Positions 24,407 to 36,600 of a stretch of DNA of 64,000 bases are shown here, piece after piece; position 1 is the first letter of the stretch, and the number at the start of each line of letters is the position of its first letter. A program made the position numbers and the translations under genes. The notes under the pieces were generated by a model. That model was not told the DNA's origin. It saw nothing but the letters and a program-made list of their open reading frames with translations, and searched no databases. This DNA is from Cichorium intybus (Eukaryota; Streptophyta; Magnoliopsida; Asterales; Asteraceae): positions 63,647,205 through 63,711,204 of the forward strand of contig CM042012.1 in the NCBI GenBank assembly GCA_023525715.1, in the 5' to 3' direction.

Positions 24407-25204
24407 AGTTGGTAACAGAGTACAGCTTGAGTGAATCAGACTCGCTTTGGTGTATTCTGAGCTCAAGTTTGTGGCTCAAAGATTTTCTTTTAAAATTCTT
24501 AAAAATAAAGGGTATAATGAATGGTGAATCGAAGATGCAGTATGTACTGTCAGCCGGTGCCGGTGGGGGGAAAAGGTCAAAGTACTTAGTATCATCGCTT
24601 TCTAGGACATAATGTATGTATGCTATATTGCTTGTTAGAAACAATTCTTTAAATGCTTTGATTACCTGCTGCTTGCCATTAGGAATGTATGCTAGTGTTG
24701 ATAAGTTGTTTAGTGATGTCATTAAACTTGTATGCAATAGGAACTAAATAGCGTTAGAATGCTTTATTTAGCCCTATTGCATGTTCCTTGTCTAGTTGTT
24801 GCATTAGCATAAGATCTCTTATTCGAATGTCTATCTGATTCTAGACTGTATACAACTTTGCATTTACAAGACGACTCATCATCTCTGTTGGAAGTTTCGT
24901 CTCAGTTAGAGTAGCAGGGTGGGTGGCATTCCGAGTATCTAGGAAAAGTGATGGCATATGCTATTACGGGCGTATGTGCAAATATTATTGGTGAGAAGCG
25001 ATTTTTTCATTTCGGGATGGGTCTCGGAAAGGAAAAGGATATGTGTGGAAGATAGTAGTAGAGCTCCTACTATAGAAAGCACAGGATCCGCATTCGAGTC
25101 GGGAAATAGTCACGAGGAATCCAAAAAGTTGAGTCTGTAAGTAATTAGCATAAAATATTTTAGTGTTAATGAATTGCAGTAACCTTCATCTATTCGAATA
25201 TAGA
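24407..25204 (+). other. Gypsy K leader with primer-binding site
   Basis: TGGTAACAGAG at 24410-24420 differs by one base from the initiator-Met primer site. The rest of the leader up to the gag ATG at 25205 has no recognised domain. Confidence 0.55.
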
Positions 25205-27340
25205 ATGGTGATCACGAGATCTAATGAGTACAGTTCGGGTTCTGGTCCGAGTGCCCAAGAGATTCGGGATATGACAACGATACAGGTGTTACGGGCGATT
25301 GGGGAGACAATCCCGGGTATGTTTACCGAGATTAGAGATGAGCTGAGGAACATGATGGAGGAATGGATTGCTACCATTCCAGCTGCCAGGGGCGTACATG
25401 CCCGGGTGAGGGAGTTCACGTATCATGACTTCTCTACTTGTTCTCCTTCGGTGTTCATTAGGGAGGCAGACCCCATTGTTAGCATGCATTGGATATCTGA
25501 TGCTGATGGCGTATTTCTCATGAGCAGCTGCTCGGATGGTCGGAAGGTTCGCTTCGCCATGAACCTTTTACAAGGGGCGGCGAAGGATTGGTGGGGGATC
25601 ATACCATATCCATGACGTTAGAGCAGATCGAGGCATTAACATGGGAGGACTTTGTGACATGGTTCCGGAGGTAGTACGTGCCTCGAGTAGATATGGGGTA
25701 GATTTCGTGCGAGTTTATGGCATTGGAGCAGACGCCAAAAACCATGACTGAGATGACACGAAAGTTAATGGAGATGGCGCTCTTCTGTCTCCAATATGCA
25801 GCTTTTGAGTACATCAAGATGACTAAGTACACGTATATGTTGCGTATCGATATTTGTGAGTTCGTGAATGCAACTCAATTTACTACTATTGCTGCCATGG
25901 TTGAGGCAGGTTGGAGGCCCGAGCTCGAGATTGAGACCCAGGCTCGGAAGAGGAAGGCGACTCAGGCCATGGTACCGGTATCAGCGTCGGCTAATAAGCC
26001 GAAGACTTTTGACTCGTGCTTGGGTAAGAAGAATGGGGGACCCAAGTTGCAGGATGACACGAGTAAGGGATCGATCACGTGCTACAAGTGCGGTCTACTA
26101 GGACACTACTTACGTGACTGCAAGGCACCGATAAGGATTTGCTACCAGTGCGGTCAGATGGGTCATGTGAAAGCTGACTGCCTGACGTACGTAGTCGTTG
26201 ATGCTATCAAAACTAATAAACCATCATTACTCTAATAGCTAGGGTAAGTAAGGCTCGAACCAAGGAGTTTGCAGTTGACTATTATGTCTAAAGCAATCCA
26301 ACTATAGTGTCACTCTATAGCCAGAGAATCGCAAACACATGGAACAAACCAAAGCTCAAACTAAAATCAACTGCGAAAAAAATAAAAACTTTAGATCTGG
26401 TGCTCGAGCAACGACATATTAAAGACAAACTTTAAAACAAAATAACTTCCTTTTTAATACATCCGAAAAAACGGTAACAATCATTCAAACTAACAATGAC
26501 CATCCAACAATGAACCAAAGAACTACAGGCTTCGAATGATTCCTGAGGTCTAAAACTCAACGTCAAGTAATCCTAGAAATTCCTAGATTCGGAATACTCC
26601 AACACCGAGTTGATATCAAAACTATAAACCGGCTAAAAGCCAAAACAATGATCCTCTAACTGAAACTATTGAAAAGAAACCACATATACGAAAACAAGCT
26701 TTGAGATCCAGAGAACTCTCGATGGATGCATTAGAATGTCGACTAAAAGCCTATATTTATAGTTGTAAAATCGTACACTTCGCGCCGCCAGTAGCCTTAA
26801 TTAGCACCGCGAACCGACTGTTTTCCCGATATCTTTTTGATTTGAGTTGATTTGAATTACGGGTTTATCTTATTGGCGTCACAAACTCCCAATCTTAGCA
26901 TCGCAAATTGCTCGGTTCTTATCTTCTTATTTCCATCTTATCCTTTTTCCGTTTTTGCCCTAATTCTTGTATTTTAGGATGTTTTATACCAAAGACAACT
27001 TCTAAGAAAAGTAAATGTATTCAATTGAGTTATAACAATAATTCAACTAAAACACACCAAATAACACGTAAATAATACGATATAAAAACGCGTTATCACT
27101 GCCTGAACTTGAAGACTGGTAGAGGGGGAGTACCAAAAGCCCCTATTGTGGCTCCTCTTTGTATTACTGATGGGTGCACGGGTCAGGCAGAGACTGAGAG
27201 GGTGTGTGGTAGAGCTTTCCAGCTCACGGCCGAGGAGGCGCAGACGACGCCTAAAGTGTTAGCATGTATACTTTTGCTACTCGTTTTCCTTTGTTTTCTA
27301 TTATTCATCAATAAGTGTACCTTATTAATTACATGATTAG
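25205..27340 (+). pseudogene. gag: Gypsy K gag, interrupted by a 912-bp insert
   Basis: I choose the ATG at 25205 (MVITRSNEY), the usual chromovirus gag start. The Retrotrans_gag core FIREADPIVSMHWISDADG...GAAKDWW lies at 25455-25600. A stop at 25613 breaks the frame. The frame 25717-26235 carries the helical second half and two CCHC knuckles, CYKCGLLGHYLRDC and CYQCGQMGHVKADC (about 26083-26190). The insert at 26186-27097 begins just after the second knuckle. The gag tail ITDG...FQLTAEEAQTTPK resumes at 27107. The region 27256-27340 looks like an 85-bp GT...AG intron-like insertion before the protease. Confidence 0.8.
26186..27097. mobile_element. Insert 1: 912-bp element with 9-bp target duplication
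   Basis: The gag sequence ACTGCCTGA at 26177-26185 is repeated exactly at 27098-27106, and the gag reading resumes after it. A 9-bp duplication points to a Mutator-like (MULE) non-autonomous element, but I see no clear terminal inverted repeat. There is no coding region. A minus-strand TATA (CTATAAATATAGG) lies near 26755, with CpG-rich words upstream of it on that strand (26775-26905). The 5' end is homologous to insert 2 at 30193. Confidence 0.65.
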
Positions 27341-30192
27341 GTACCTTCTGAATCAACACTGTACATGTGTTGATGTTGTTTGATAGTGGAGCTACCCATT
27401 CTTTTGTTTCTCGTACTTTTGGTGATCGACTAGGACATATTGTCAAGAGTCTAGATCACCAACTTGTTGTTGAGGTCGTCGATGATACGACAGTGATGAC
27501 TACTCTGGTTTATCATGATTGCACTTTGCAGATCTGTGGCGAGAGATTTCCGATTGAGTTGATTTTGATAGAGATGTGAGAGTTATGTGTGGATGGATTG
27601 GATGGACGCTGTTGATTAAAGGATTGTTTTCCATCCTAAACAAATATGGGTTCAAACCCAAGCGGTGGAGAACTATTAGTAGAGGGTGATGCCCCCAGAC
27701 GTAGTACACTGATATGTTCAGCCGCAAGGGCTCGGAGGTACCTACAACATAGTGGCATCAGGTATTTGGCATACATGTTGGATGCGTGCATCGATCGAGA
27801 AAAGGAAGATGGTAGAGGATGTACCTATTGTTCAGGAGTTTGCAAATGTGTTTCCCAATGACTTACCAGGGATATCCCCAAGTTACAGGTTGAGTTTAGT
27901 ATAGATTTGGTTCCGGGTGATGCGCCGGTGGCCAAGGCTCCTTACCGACTCACTCCACCAGAGATGAAGGAGGTATATTCACAGCTGTAGGAATTCCTTG
28001 AAAAGGATTTTATTAGACCGATTTGTTCACCTTCGGGAGCCCCCCGATTCTTTTTGTAAAGAAGAAGGACGGTTCACAACGTATGTGTATCGATTACCGT
28101 GAGCTGAATAAGCTTACGGTGGTTGTATCCCCTACAGACTATTGATGACTTATTTGATCAACTTCAATGAGCATCATGGTTCTCGAATATTGATCTAAGG
28201 TCGGGTTATCACCAAATGCGGGTGAGGAGTGAAGACACAGAGAAGAAAGTGTTTTGTAGACGCTACAGTCAGTATAATTTCATGGTGATGCCCTTCAGAC
28301 TCACCAATGCACCCACAACATTCATGGACCTTATAAACCCGGTGTGTAGACCTATGTTAGACCACTAGTGATCTTGTTTATCAATGGCATCCTCATCTAC
28401 TCAAAGAAGAAGGAGGAACACGAGATGCACTTACGCGAGGTCTTGGAGACATTGAGGAGGTAGAAGATTTTACGTGAAATTCTCCAAGAGCGAGTTTTTG
28501 TTACAAGAGGTCCAGTTTCTAGGGCATATCAAGAACAGAAAGGTATAATGGTCGATCTGGCCAAGGTTTCAGCAGCAGTCATGTAGTGGGGGGTGCCCAA
28601 GACTCCTACTGAGATCCAAAGTTTTCTCGGGTTTTTCGGGTATTATCTGAGATTAATCTAGAATTTATCCAAAATTGTATTACCCTTGACACGGATAATA
28701 AGAAGACAATAGCTTTTAGTTGGGGCTACGCACAACAGGTGACCTTTTGAGGAGTTGCGGAGGCGATTATGTGAGGCTCCAATTTTGACCTTGCTAGAGG
28801 GAATAGATGGTATAGTGGTTTATTTGATGCATCACATCAATGGTTGGGTGTCGTGCTCATGGAGTGCGGTAAGATAATAGCATACGCATCGAGATAGTTG
28901 AAGCCTCACGAGGTGAATTATCCTACACATAAAATGGAGCTAGGGGCCTATATGGGGTTAAGTGTACTATCTACACTGACCACAAGAGCCTTAAATATTT
29001 GATGATCAACAGAACCTACACATGCATCAAAGGTGGTGGCTTATGGGATTAAGTGTACTATCTATACTGACCACAAGAGCCTTAAATATCTAATAGGTCA
29101 ACAGAACCTAAACATGCATCAAAGGAGGTGGCTTAAAATAGGTGAGGACTATCACTCTGAGATACTTTGCCATCCTAGTAAAGAAAATGTAATTGTTGAT
29201 GCTCTTAGTCGAAAATTGGCTGGTAAACTACTATGAGGGTTGTGCTTACGGATGACAATGGTTACTCCTCTATTGGAGATGATTGGTAAGGCTCAAGAAG
29301 TGGCGATTCTGGATGAGAACGGTAAACGCGAGAGGGTTTTGGGAAAATTCCGATATTCACTCTGGACAGTCGGGGGTTGTTGACTCGATATGGACGAGTC
29401 TTTGCCCCTTTCATTAAACGTAAGAGCTAGAACTTTTTGGAAGAAGCTCACAAGTCCAGTTTTCCATACATCCTAGCGCAACAAAGATGTATAGGGACTT
29501 GGGTGAGAATTATTGGTGACCTTGCATGAAGCGGGATGTCGCAAAATATGTAGAGGAGTGCATGACATGTCGAAAACGAAAGGCTGAGCACCAACGACCA
29601 CGTGGTAAGTTACAACCTTTGGAGATTCTCGTGTGGGAGTGAGACCATATCATGATGGATTTGATCACTAAACTTCCAAAGACTCTGTGAGAAATCATGC
29701 GATATGGGACATCGTTGATCGATTGACCAAGAGTGCTCATTTCTTACTTATTCAGGAGAGCTCCTCATAGGGAGATCATATCCAGGCACGAGGTGGCAGT
29801 TTCTATTGCCTCTAATACACACAGTTCACCTCTCGGTTTTGGGAAAAGTTTAGGAGAAGATGGGTACTCAGTTACGATTCAGCATGTCGTTTCACCCACA
29901 AATAGACGGTTGGAGTGAGCGTACGATTCACATGCTTGAAGATATGGTGCAAGCGTGTACCATTGTTTTTGGGGGTAGTTAGGATCGGTATCTTCCTTTG
30001 ATGGAGTTAGCTACAACAACAGTTTCCACACTATTATTGGCATGCTGCCATTCGAGCTATTGTATGGTAGGAAGTGCAGGAAGCCCATTTTCTGGTTAAG
30101 GTTAGTCAACGGGTACTGGGAAGCATGAATGTCGTGCTTGAGACGATTGAGCTGAATCAGATGGTGATGCAAATAGTGTCTGACACACCTAG
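27341..30192 (+). pseudogene. pol: Gypsy K protease-RT-RNase H-integrase, heavily broken
   Basis: Protease: LFDSGATHSFVS at about 27376. RT: KDGSQRMCIDYRELNKL (about 28068), FSNIDLRSGYHQMRV, and MPFRLTNAPTTFMDL. The catalytic FIDD position reads FING (28377-28388), so both Asp are lost. RNase H: the IIAYASR..LKPHEVNYPTH and CTIYTDHKSLKYL parts are present, with a 91-bp tandem duplication at 28951-29133 that shifts the frame. Integrase zinc region and core: YW.PCMKRDVAKYVEECMTCRKRKAEHQRP (about 29510) through MLPFELLYGRKCRKP. Stops and frameshifts occur throughout. Integrase is the last readable domain; the element is cut by insert 2 at 30193. Domain order RT-RH-IN confirms gypsy; the Tekay-like chromovirus lineage is inferred. 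Confidence 0.85.
28951..29133 (+). repeat. 91-bp tandem duplication in K RNase H
   Basis: 28951-29041 and 29042-29132 are near-identical (TATGGGRTTAAGTGTACTAT start, GGTGGCT end). The unit length is not a multiple of three, so the second copy is in a different frame. Confidence 0.85.
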
Positions 30193-31133
30193 GTCGTTGT
30201 GCGGTCAAAAATAGTAAAATATACCTAACACACACTAGTATAGCGGTAGTCAGGGTCGATCCACAGGAGTTACGTGGCCAAGGTAGGCAACAGATTACCA
30301 ACTGTAGTGTCACTCTACAGCCAGAGGATCTAGTTTCCGACTTTTACCAAAAACAATCCCAAAATCATAAACATTCAACAATTCTAACACAAGCATCAAC
30401 TAAACTAAAACCAAAACCAATAACTAACCCTAATCACTTACTGAAATCAGAAGTATAACTCAGAAGTAATCAAGATCAAAACAACACAATCACACATTCA
30501 AACATCCAAATGCATCCAAGAGCATAATAACCATATAAAGAGCATTTAACACTTACCGAACGATTAACTATTAAAAACTCAGATCCACTTGTTCCAAAAC
30601 AGAAAACATAAAATTCAGAAACTAGGAATTAATGCCAATGGTTGTCACACCCAATAACATTAGCCAAAGCTACCAAGCTACAAAACTAATTGGAAATTAA
30701 AAGAGAAAAACATAAAATACCAATTATGGTTGCTGAAAACTGAAACTCGGAGTCAAAGAAGCCTTGGGAGTCGTTCCTCTGCCAGGTCTTTGCTGCATTT
30801 TTCGACCTAGAACCCTCTATTTATAGTTTTGAAAAATAAAAGACCGCGGCGCGCGCACTTAGATTCCTCGGCGCGCGGGCTGGTTTATCCCCATTTTCTC
30901 GGCATTTGAATATTCTCCACCGCCTCAATGCTGAGTCAGCGCATCGCGCCCTTGTACATACCCGCGGCGCGCATGCGAATTCGACTGTTTTGTCTTTATC
31001 TTCAAACTTCTCCCATTTTATACGCTTTTAGTCCTGTTTACATCTTTTCTTTCCAAACAAACACTGACACAAAAAGTGAAAATACCACAACATATATGAT
31101 ATAAATTCACCAAGAATAGGGCTCAACAACGAC
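30193..31133. mobile_element. Insert 2: element related to insert 1
   Basis: The first approximately 130 bp match insert 1 in order, including the shared core ACT.TAGTGTCACTCTA.AGCCAGAG. The ends carry an 8-bp inverted repeat, GTCGTTGT (30193-30200) and ACAACGAC (31126-31133). No gene. A minus-strand TATA (CTATAAATAGAGG) lies near 30815-30830, with GC-rich words (GCGGCGCGCG type) at 30843-30975 upstream of it. No target duplication is visible, because copia C follows 22 bp later and K does not resume. It ends K at 30192. Confidence 0.5.
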
Positions 31134-31155
31134 TAAAATACTTGATATTACTAGG

Positions 31156-31451
31156 TGTTTCAGTGTCCAAGGTCATTAACTGTTGGAAATATTTTTAATG
31201 TAGCATGGTCCTTTTGAGTTGCCCTCATGGCCTAGTAAAAGCAATTTAGTGACAGAAATAAATTAATTAGAAACTATCTGGAATTAATTAGAAGTTATTA
31301 ATTTGGAATAATTAATTACATGGGCTGGATGTTAATTACTTAAAGAGTTTAATTAATAGAAATAGTCCAAGGGCTAAGTGGAAGGAGGCTCATAAAATTG
31401 GGAACCCTAATCAGGTTTCCCTTGAAATAAAGAGCTAGGGATCAAACCCTA
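31156..31451 (+). repeat. Copia C 5' LTR, left part
   Basis: TGTTTCAGTGTCCAAGG...; aligns with the H LTR start at 50995. Interrupted after the CCCTA at 31447-31451 by element B; continues at 40952. Confidence 0.65.
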
Positions 31452-31853
31452 TGTAGGTCCCAATTTCTCTCTTAAGATCTTCAATAAATGATATCAATCA
31501 CACAATAAGAACACAAACAATATCACCTTCAATGCACTCTTGATTGAATCAAAGACTAGTACATAAGATGTTGTTGTTGCTTGAGCTTTGACAAGGTTTT
31601 TGCTATGATCTTCTAATGCTCCAAAACAACACACAAGGAACCCACCCTCAACAATGAGGACTCGACATCTACTTATACCTAGCGCCTAACCGACCAACAC
31701 AAACCACATGGGCCGAACATCTAAGGCCTGACCGAACAACCCATAGGTTGTTCGGTTCCAACCAAAAAACCACAAAAAGCCTATATCTTTTATATTTAAC
31801 ATTTTCAGTCCCTATAAATAATAGATTAAACCAACTAAAATTAATTCCTAACA
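31452..31853 (-). repeat. 3' LTR of copia B (402 bp)
   Basis: Near-identical to 40543-40946, with one 2-bp indel near 31690. The polypurine tract AATGGGGAGA (minus strand, 31863-31854) abuts it. Confidence 0.93.
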
Positions 31854-31863
31854 ATCTCCCCAT

Positions 31864-33652
31864 TGGTTTAATGCTTTCATTTATAACAACAGGCTTCTAG
31901 TAGGCTTCAGTTGAACACTGCAGAGAATTTTCAACAATCTCCCCCTCAAATTGACAATCTCCTCCTTAGCAGGAAAGCCTTCGTCTTAGCAGGTGACAGG
32001 AGTGAATGTTGATAGAATTCAGCACATTGCAGTGATAGCTTTGTCTTCGATGCAGGTTGTCTTCGGATATAGCATGGTAAGCTCCTTAGGCATTAGTAAA
32101 TGTCTTGAATCAACACATCCAACTTTTGATTTGACTTTGAATTTGACTGGAGTCTGACTCTTCATTTCTTCACTTGATCACATCAGGTGTTAATGTAGTG
32201 ACAAGTTGACTGAGGAGGAATTCAAACAACTTCTCACATAGAATTCAGCTTCACCTTCTTCGGGAACAAAACTTTGTGTCGAAATTCTTGAACGTTGCAT
32301 TTGACTGGCGTTTCTTGATACGTTCAATGCTTGCAAATCCTGTGGGTCATGGATTTATAAACTCTCACCACAGTTGTTCAAGGATTCATCCTTGGCTCAG
32401 AATGAGACTTCTCGCAGTATATGTGTGAACTCGGAGGAACGCACTGCGATTGTTTGAGTATCGGTGAACTACTCGTGACCTTTTTGGTTTTGGCCCCTGC
32501 ATATCCTTGATCAAAGATCTCAATGTAGTTGACAAGTCAACAAGTTGACTTAGCTCTTGGCGAGACGTTCAATGGTATCCAAAATCTGCGGAGTGTACCA
32601 TCCTAGTGCCAATTTTGAATCGGTGAAGTTGTTGGGGTCTCACAGCTATTGTGGTTAACAACAATGATCACTGATCCAAAGTTTCAATGTTTCATCAATG
32701 TGAGGTAATATCACATTGAATCACGAAAATCTTGTTTAGAAGAAGGTATGGGTTCAAGAGTGGTATGAGCGTGTAATATGTCTTGGTTATTAGACATACC
32801 CATCGGCTAGACTTTCGAATTGTCATCAGTGTATGGTTTATTACACTGAATCATCCAACTCTTGAATTTAGAAGCTTTGTATGTAAGAATGGTTGTTGAT
32901 GCCTCACATCTACTACTTGTGTTGTAGCAGAGATCACTAGCATAGAATGTCGAAATATCATCACTACTTGGTTTAAAGTAATGAATCATCTATTTCTTGT
33001 ATCAGAAATATTAAGGTGGTTGAGAATGGATTGGTGCGTGTGATAGACTACGGTATGTAATCTAACCATCGGCACAGACTTTTTAACTCTCGACTTTGAG
33101 TGGTTTCTCTCAAAACGTCTAGAAGTTGGTGTTACACAAGAAAAACTTTTAGATTGGTTAAGAAGCGGTTGTCAGAGCTTCACACTCATTGAGGTGTACC
33201 AATGAGGATCACTAACACTTAAAAATTACCTCATCAGTGAGTGGTATTAACTCGGTGCGTCGTAGGTAGGTAAAAATGTTTTTGGATTCTTTAAATTTTA
33301 AGGAAAGATATGAAAATTATAAAAAAATCTAAAAATCTTTTTATATTTTTAAGTTTTGTATTTTTTTTGTTTTTCTTGATACCAATTGTAGTTACACATA
33401 ATTTCTGATACCACTTGTTATAAAATTTTTAAAGGAAATATATGAAAATTATAAAAAATAGTTTTGTATTTTTTAAATTTTCTGATTTTTGTTTTGTTTT
33501 CGAAAGGTTTCGAAGAAACCTTTGACTGAGTCAAATTTTTGTTTTGTTTTTCTTCTCCCCCTAAATTTGTGCATGGGAAGAATTGCGGAATTAAAACATG
33601 AACAAATTTAATCTTAAACAAAAATAAAGTAAAAAAAATATACAGAACTGAT
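31864..33652 (-). other. Copia B 3' non-coding region
   Basis: 1.8 kb between the RNase H stop and the polypurine tract, with no credible frame. It holds an unusual density of hairpins (see 32648-33253), plus larger ones: TTGAACGT/ACGTTCAA with a 24-nt loop (32288-32327), CGCAGT/ACTGCG with a 24-nt loop (32413-32448), and ATGGTA/TACCAT (32572-32601). The stretch 33290-33480 is A/T homopolymer-rich. Confidence 0.6.
32648..33253 (-). other. Array of hairpins with GGT in every loop
   Basis: Seen on the + strand, with arms and loop coordinates: ATTGT/ACAAT (32648-32665), TCAATGTG/CACATTGA (32695-32719), TATGTCT/AGACATA (32777-32798), TCAGTGTA/TACACTGA (32826-32849), TCACTACTT/AAGTAATGA with one mismatch (32961-32984), TAGACTAC/GTAATCTA with one mismatch (33044-33064), TTTGAG/CTCAAA (33095-33114), CTCATTG/CAATGAG (33185-33206), GAGT/ACTC (33239-33253). 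Loops are GGTTAACA, AGGTAATAT, TGGTTATT, TGGTTTAT, GGTTTA, GGTAT, TGGTTTCT, AGGTGTAC and GGTATTA. Arms differ while complementarity and the GGT (ACC in the element's sense strand) persist. Confidence 0.7.
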
Positions 33653-36600
33653 TTAACAATCAGTGAAACGTATCATTTTGAGCATTTCGACTAGCACATT
33701 GAATCGAGCTTTTGCAACATGTTTTGTGAACAAGTCCGCCACATCATTATCTGTGTAGACTTTTTCCAAATGAATCAATTTTCGCTCGTAGCAATCTCTG
33801 ATAAAATGAATTTTAATATCAATGTGCTTAGTCTTAGAATGTTGAACCGGGGTTTTCACAATTTGGATAGCAGCCTCATTGTTACAGAAGATAGGAGTAT
33901 CAAGAAAGTTCATACCATAATGAAGGAGTTGATGCTGCATCCAAATGATCTGAGAACAACAAGCCGAGGCAACAACATACTCAGCTTCAGCTGTGGACGT
34001 TGACACGGTCTGTTGTTTTCTGCATTGCCATGTGATCAGTCTGTCTCCTAGAAACTGACATCCAGCACTGGTGGACTTTCTATCAATTTCACACCCTCCA
34101 TAGTTGCTATCTGAAAAAGCGTAAAGATCAAATTCACAGTTCTTTGGATACCAGAGACCAAATTTTGGTCTCCTTTTAAGGTATCTAAGGATCCGTTTGA
34201 CAACATCAAGATGAGAAGGTTTAGGATTAGCCTAATAGCGAGCACACTGGCAAACTGCAAAAACGATATCCTGTCTGATAGCAGTCAGGTACATCAGCGA
34301 ACCAATCATCGAACAATAATACGTTTGATCGACAGATTGGTCATCTGAGTCTGAAGATAGCAGAGGTCGCTCAGCCATTGGAGTGTTAGCCTCTTTCGCA
34401 TCCTTGAAAACGAACTTTGCAAGAATATCCTCCACATACTTCGCTTGATGAAGCAGGATACCCGTTAAACTTTGTTTGGCTTGTAACCCGAGAAACATCG
34501 TCATCTCTCCCAACGAACTCATTTCGAACCTTTTCTTCATCACCAACTCAAATTATTTGCATAGAAATTCGCTTGTTGAACCAAAGATGATGTCATCCAC
34601 ATAGATCTGGACAACAATTTGATCATCATCTTGGCGTTTGATGAACAGTGTTTGATCAATTCTGCCGCGAGTATAATCGTGTTGTAACAAATGTTCCGTC
34701 AAGGTAGCGTACCAAGCACGAGGAGCTTGATGCAGACCATAGAGAGCTTTATCAAGCTTGTAGACATGATTTGGAAATTTGGAATTGACAAAACCAGGAG
34801 GTTGATCAACATAAATTTCCTCTTTCACCTCACCGTACAGGAAAGCAGTCTTGACGTCCATTTGATAGACAGTAAAGTTCATGTATGAAGCGTAGGCAAG
34901 GAAGATCCGAATCGCTTCAAGTCGCGCCACAGGAGCATATACTTCTGTGTAATCAAGTCCTTCAATCTGTCGAAAAGCTCGAACCACCAGGCGTGCCTTA
35001 TTACGCACAATTACTCCAAAATCATCTTGCTTGTTGCGAAACACCCATCTTGTATCCAAAGCCTTTTTACCTTCGGGTAGTTCCACCTGTTGCCAGACGT
35101 TCAACTTCTCAAACTGGTTAAGCTCTTCATGCATGGCATCCATCCAACTTGGTTTATTGAGTGCCATATCTACGTTCTTCGGCTCAATTTGGGATATAAA
35201 GCACGAATAGAGACACTCGTTGACTTGACCACTTTGGCTTCTGGTTAAAACACCATCATCCAGAGGGCCAATAAGATTCTCAATTCGATGGTCCCGTTGA
35301 ATTCTTGAAGTAGTTGAGACCGGAAGATTGGTTATATTCTCAACTTTTTCTGAGCCTGAAGCACCTCTATCAGAATCTCTGAAGTCATGAGAAGCACTTG
35401 CAATGTACTCATCAGGAATTCTTTCAGGAAAGAGAGAATCCATGAGAGCAGACTCAAAAAGATCAGCAGGTTCATGTTGAATAACATCTTTAGCGGTAGT
35501 TCATTGTTCAACAACTGGGGTATCGCCAACAACTTGGGATGAAAAATCAGGAGCATCTTTAGTTATTGTAGCAAAATCAGGAGATGCACCGTCATCATGA
35601 ATAGGATTTTCAAGAATGACTGACGGAGTGATAAGATCAGGAATGAGATCTTCAGCATCTTCTCTGGTGATTCCACTGGGTCCTGGTTATGTGCCTGAAA
35701 CAACATCAGAAAACACATAGAAAGGTTTAAACAGTTTAGCATAATCAAACAACCAGTCAGGTCCAACACGAGCATCAGTTTGATTCTCTTCTAGCCAGCG
35801 AACATCATATGATTCCAGAATCTGCTTTGTCGCCTTGTTGTACACTCGATACGCAGTTTTACTTGCATATCCAATGAAGTAGCAGTCATCCGCTTTGGAG
35901 TTGAACTTCGGAGTGGCTTCAAGATGAAGAAGAGTGCAAGGACAGCCAAAGGTACGGAAATGTGAAACATTTGGCTTGCGACCATAGAGAATCTCGTAAG
36001 GTGTCTTCATTTGAGGTTTGTTGATGATGACTCGATTTTGGACATAACAGGCTGTGTTGATGGCTTCAGCCCAAAATATCACCGACAATTTAGAATCACA
36101 CAGTATGGTACGCGTAGCATCCATAAGAGTTCTGTTTCGTCGCTCAGCAACACCATTCTGTTGAGGAGTACGAGCAGCACTATACTGACGTAGGATACCT
36201 TTATCTGCACAAAACTTGTTTAGAACTGCATTCTTGGATTCCGTTCCGTTGTCGCATCTGATGGCTTTCAGCTTCTGATTCATTTGATTTTCAATGAGCT
36301 TGATGAATCTAATGACCAGATCTACAGTTTCACTTTTGTTCTTTAAGAAGAAAACCCTGGTAAAACGTGAGTAATCATCAATAATAACTAAACACTAAGA
36401 ACTGCAATTAAGACTGAGAACATTAACCGGGCCAAATAGATCCATGTGAATCAGCTGAAGAATCGAATCAATGGAATTGATCAGTTTGGGCTTATGTGGC
36501 TTTCTGTGATGTTTGCCTTGAGCACAGGCAACACATTTCTCGAATGTAATGAAGTCCTTGATTGGAAGTCCTACAAACATGCTGTTCTTTACAAGATGAT

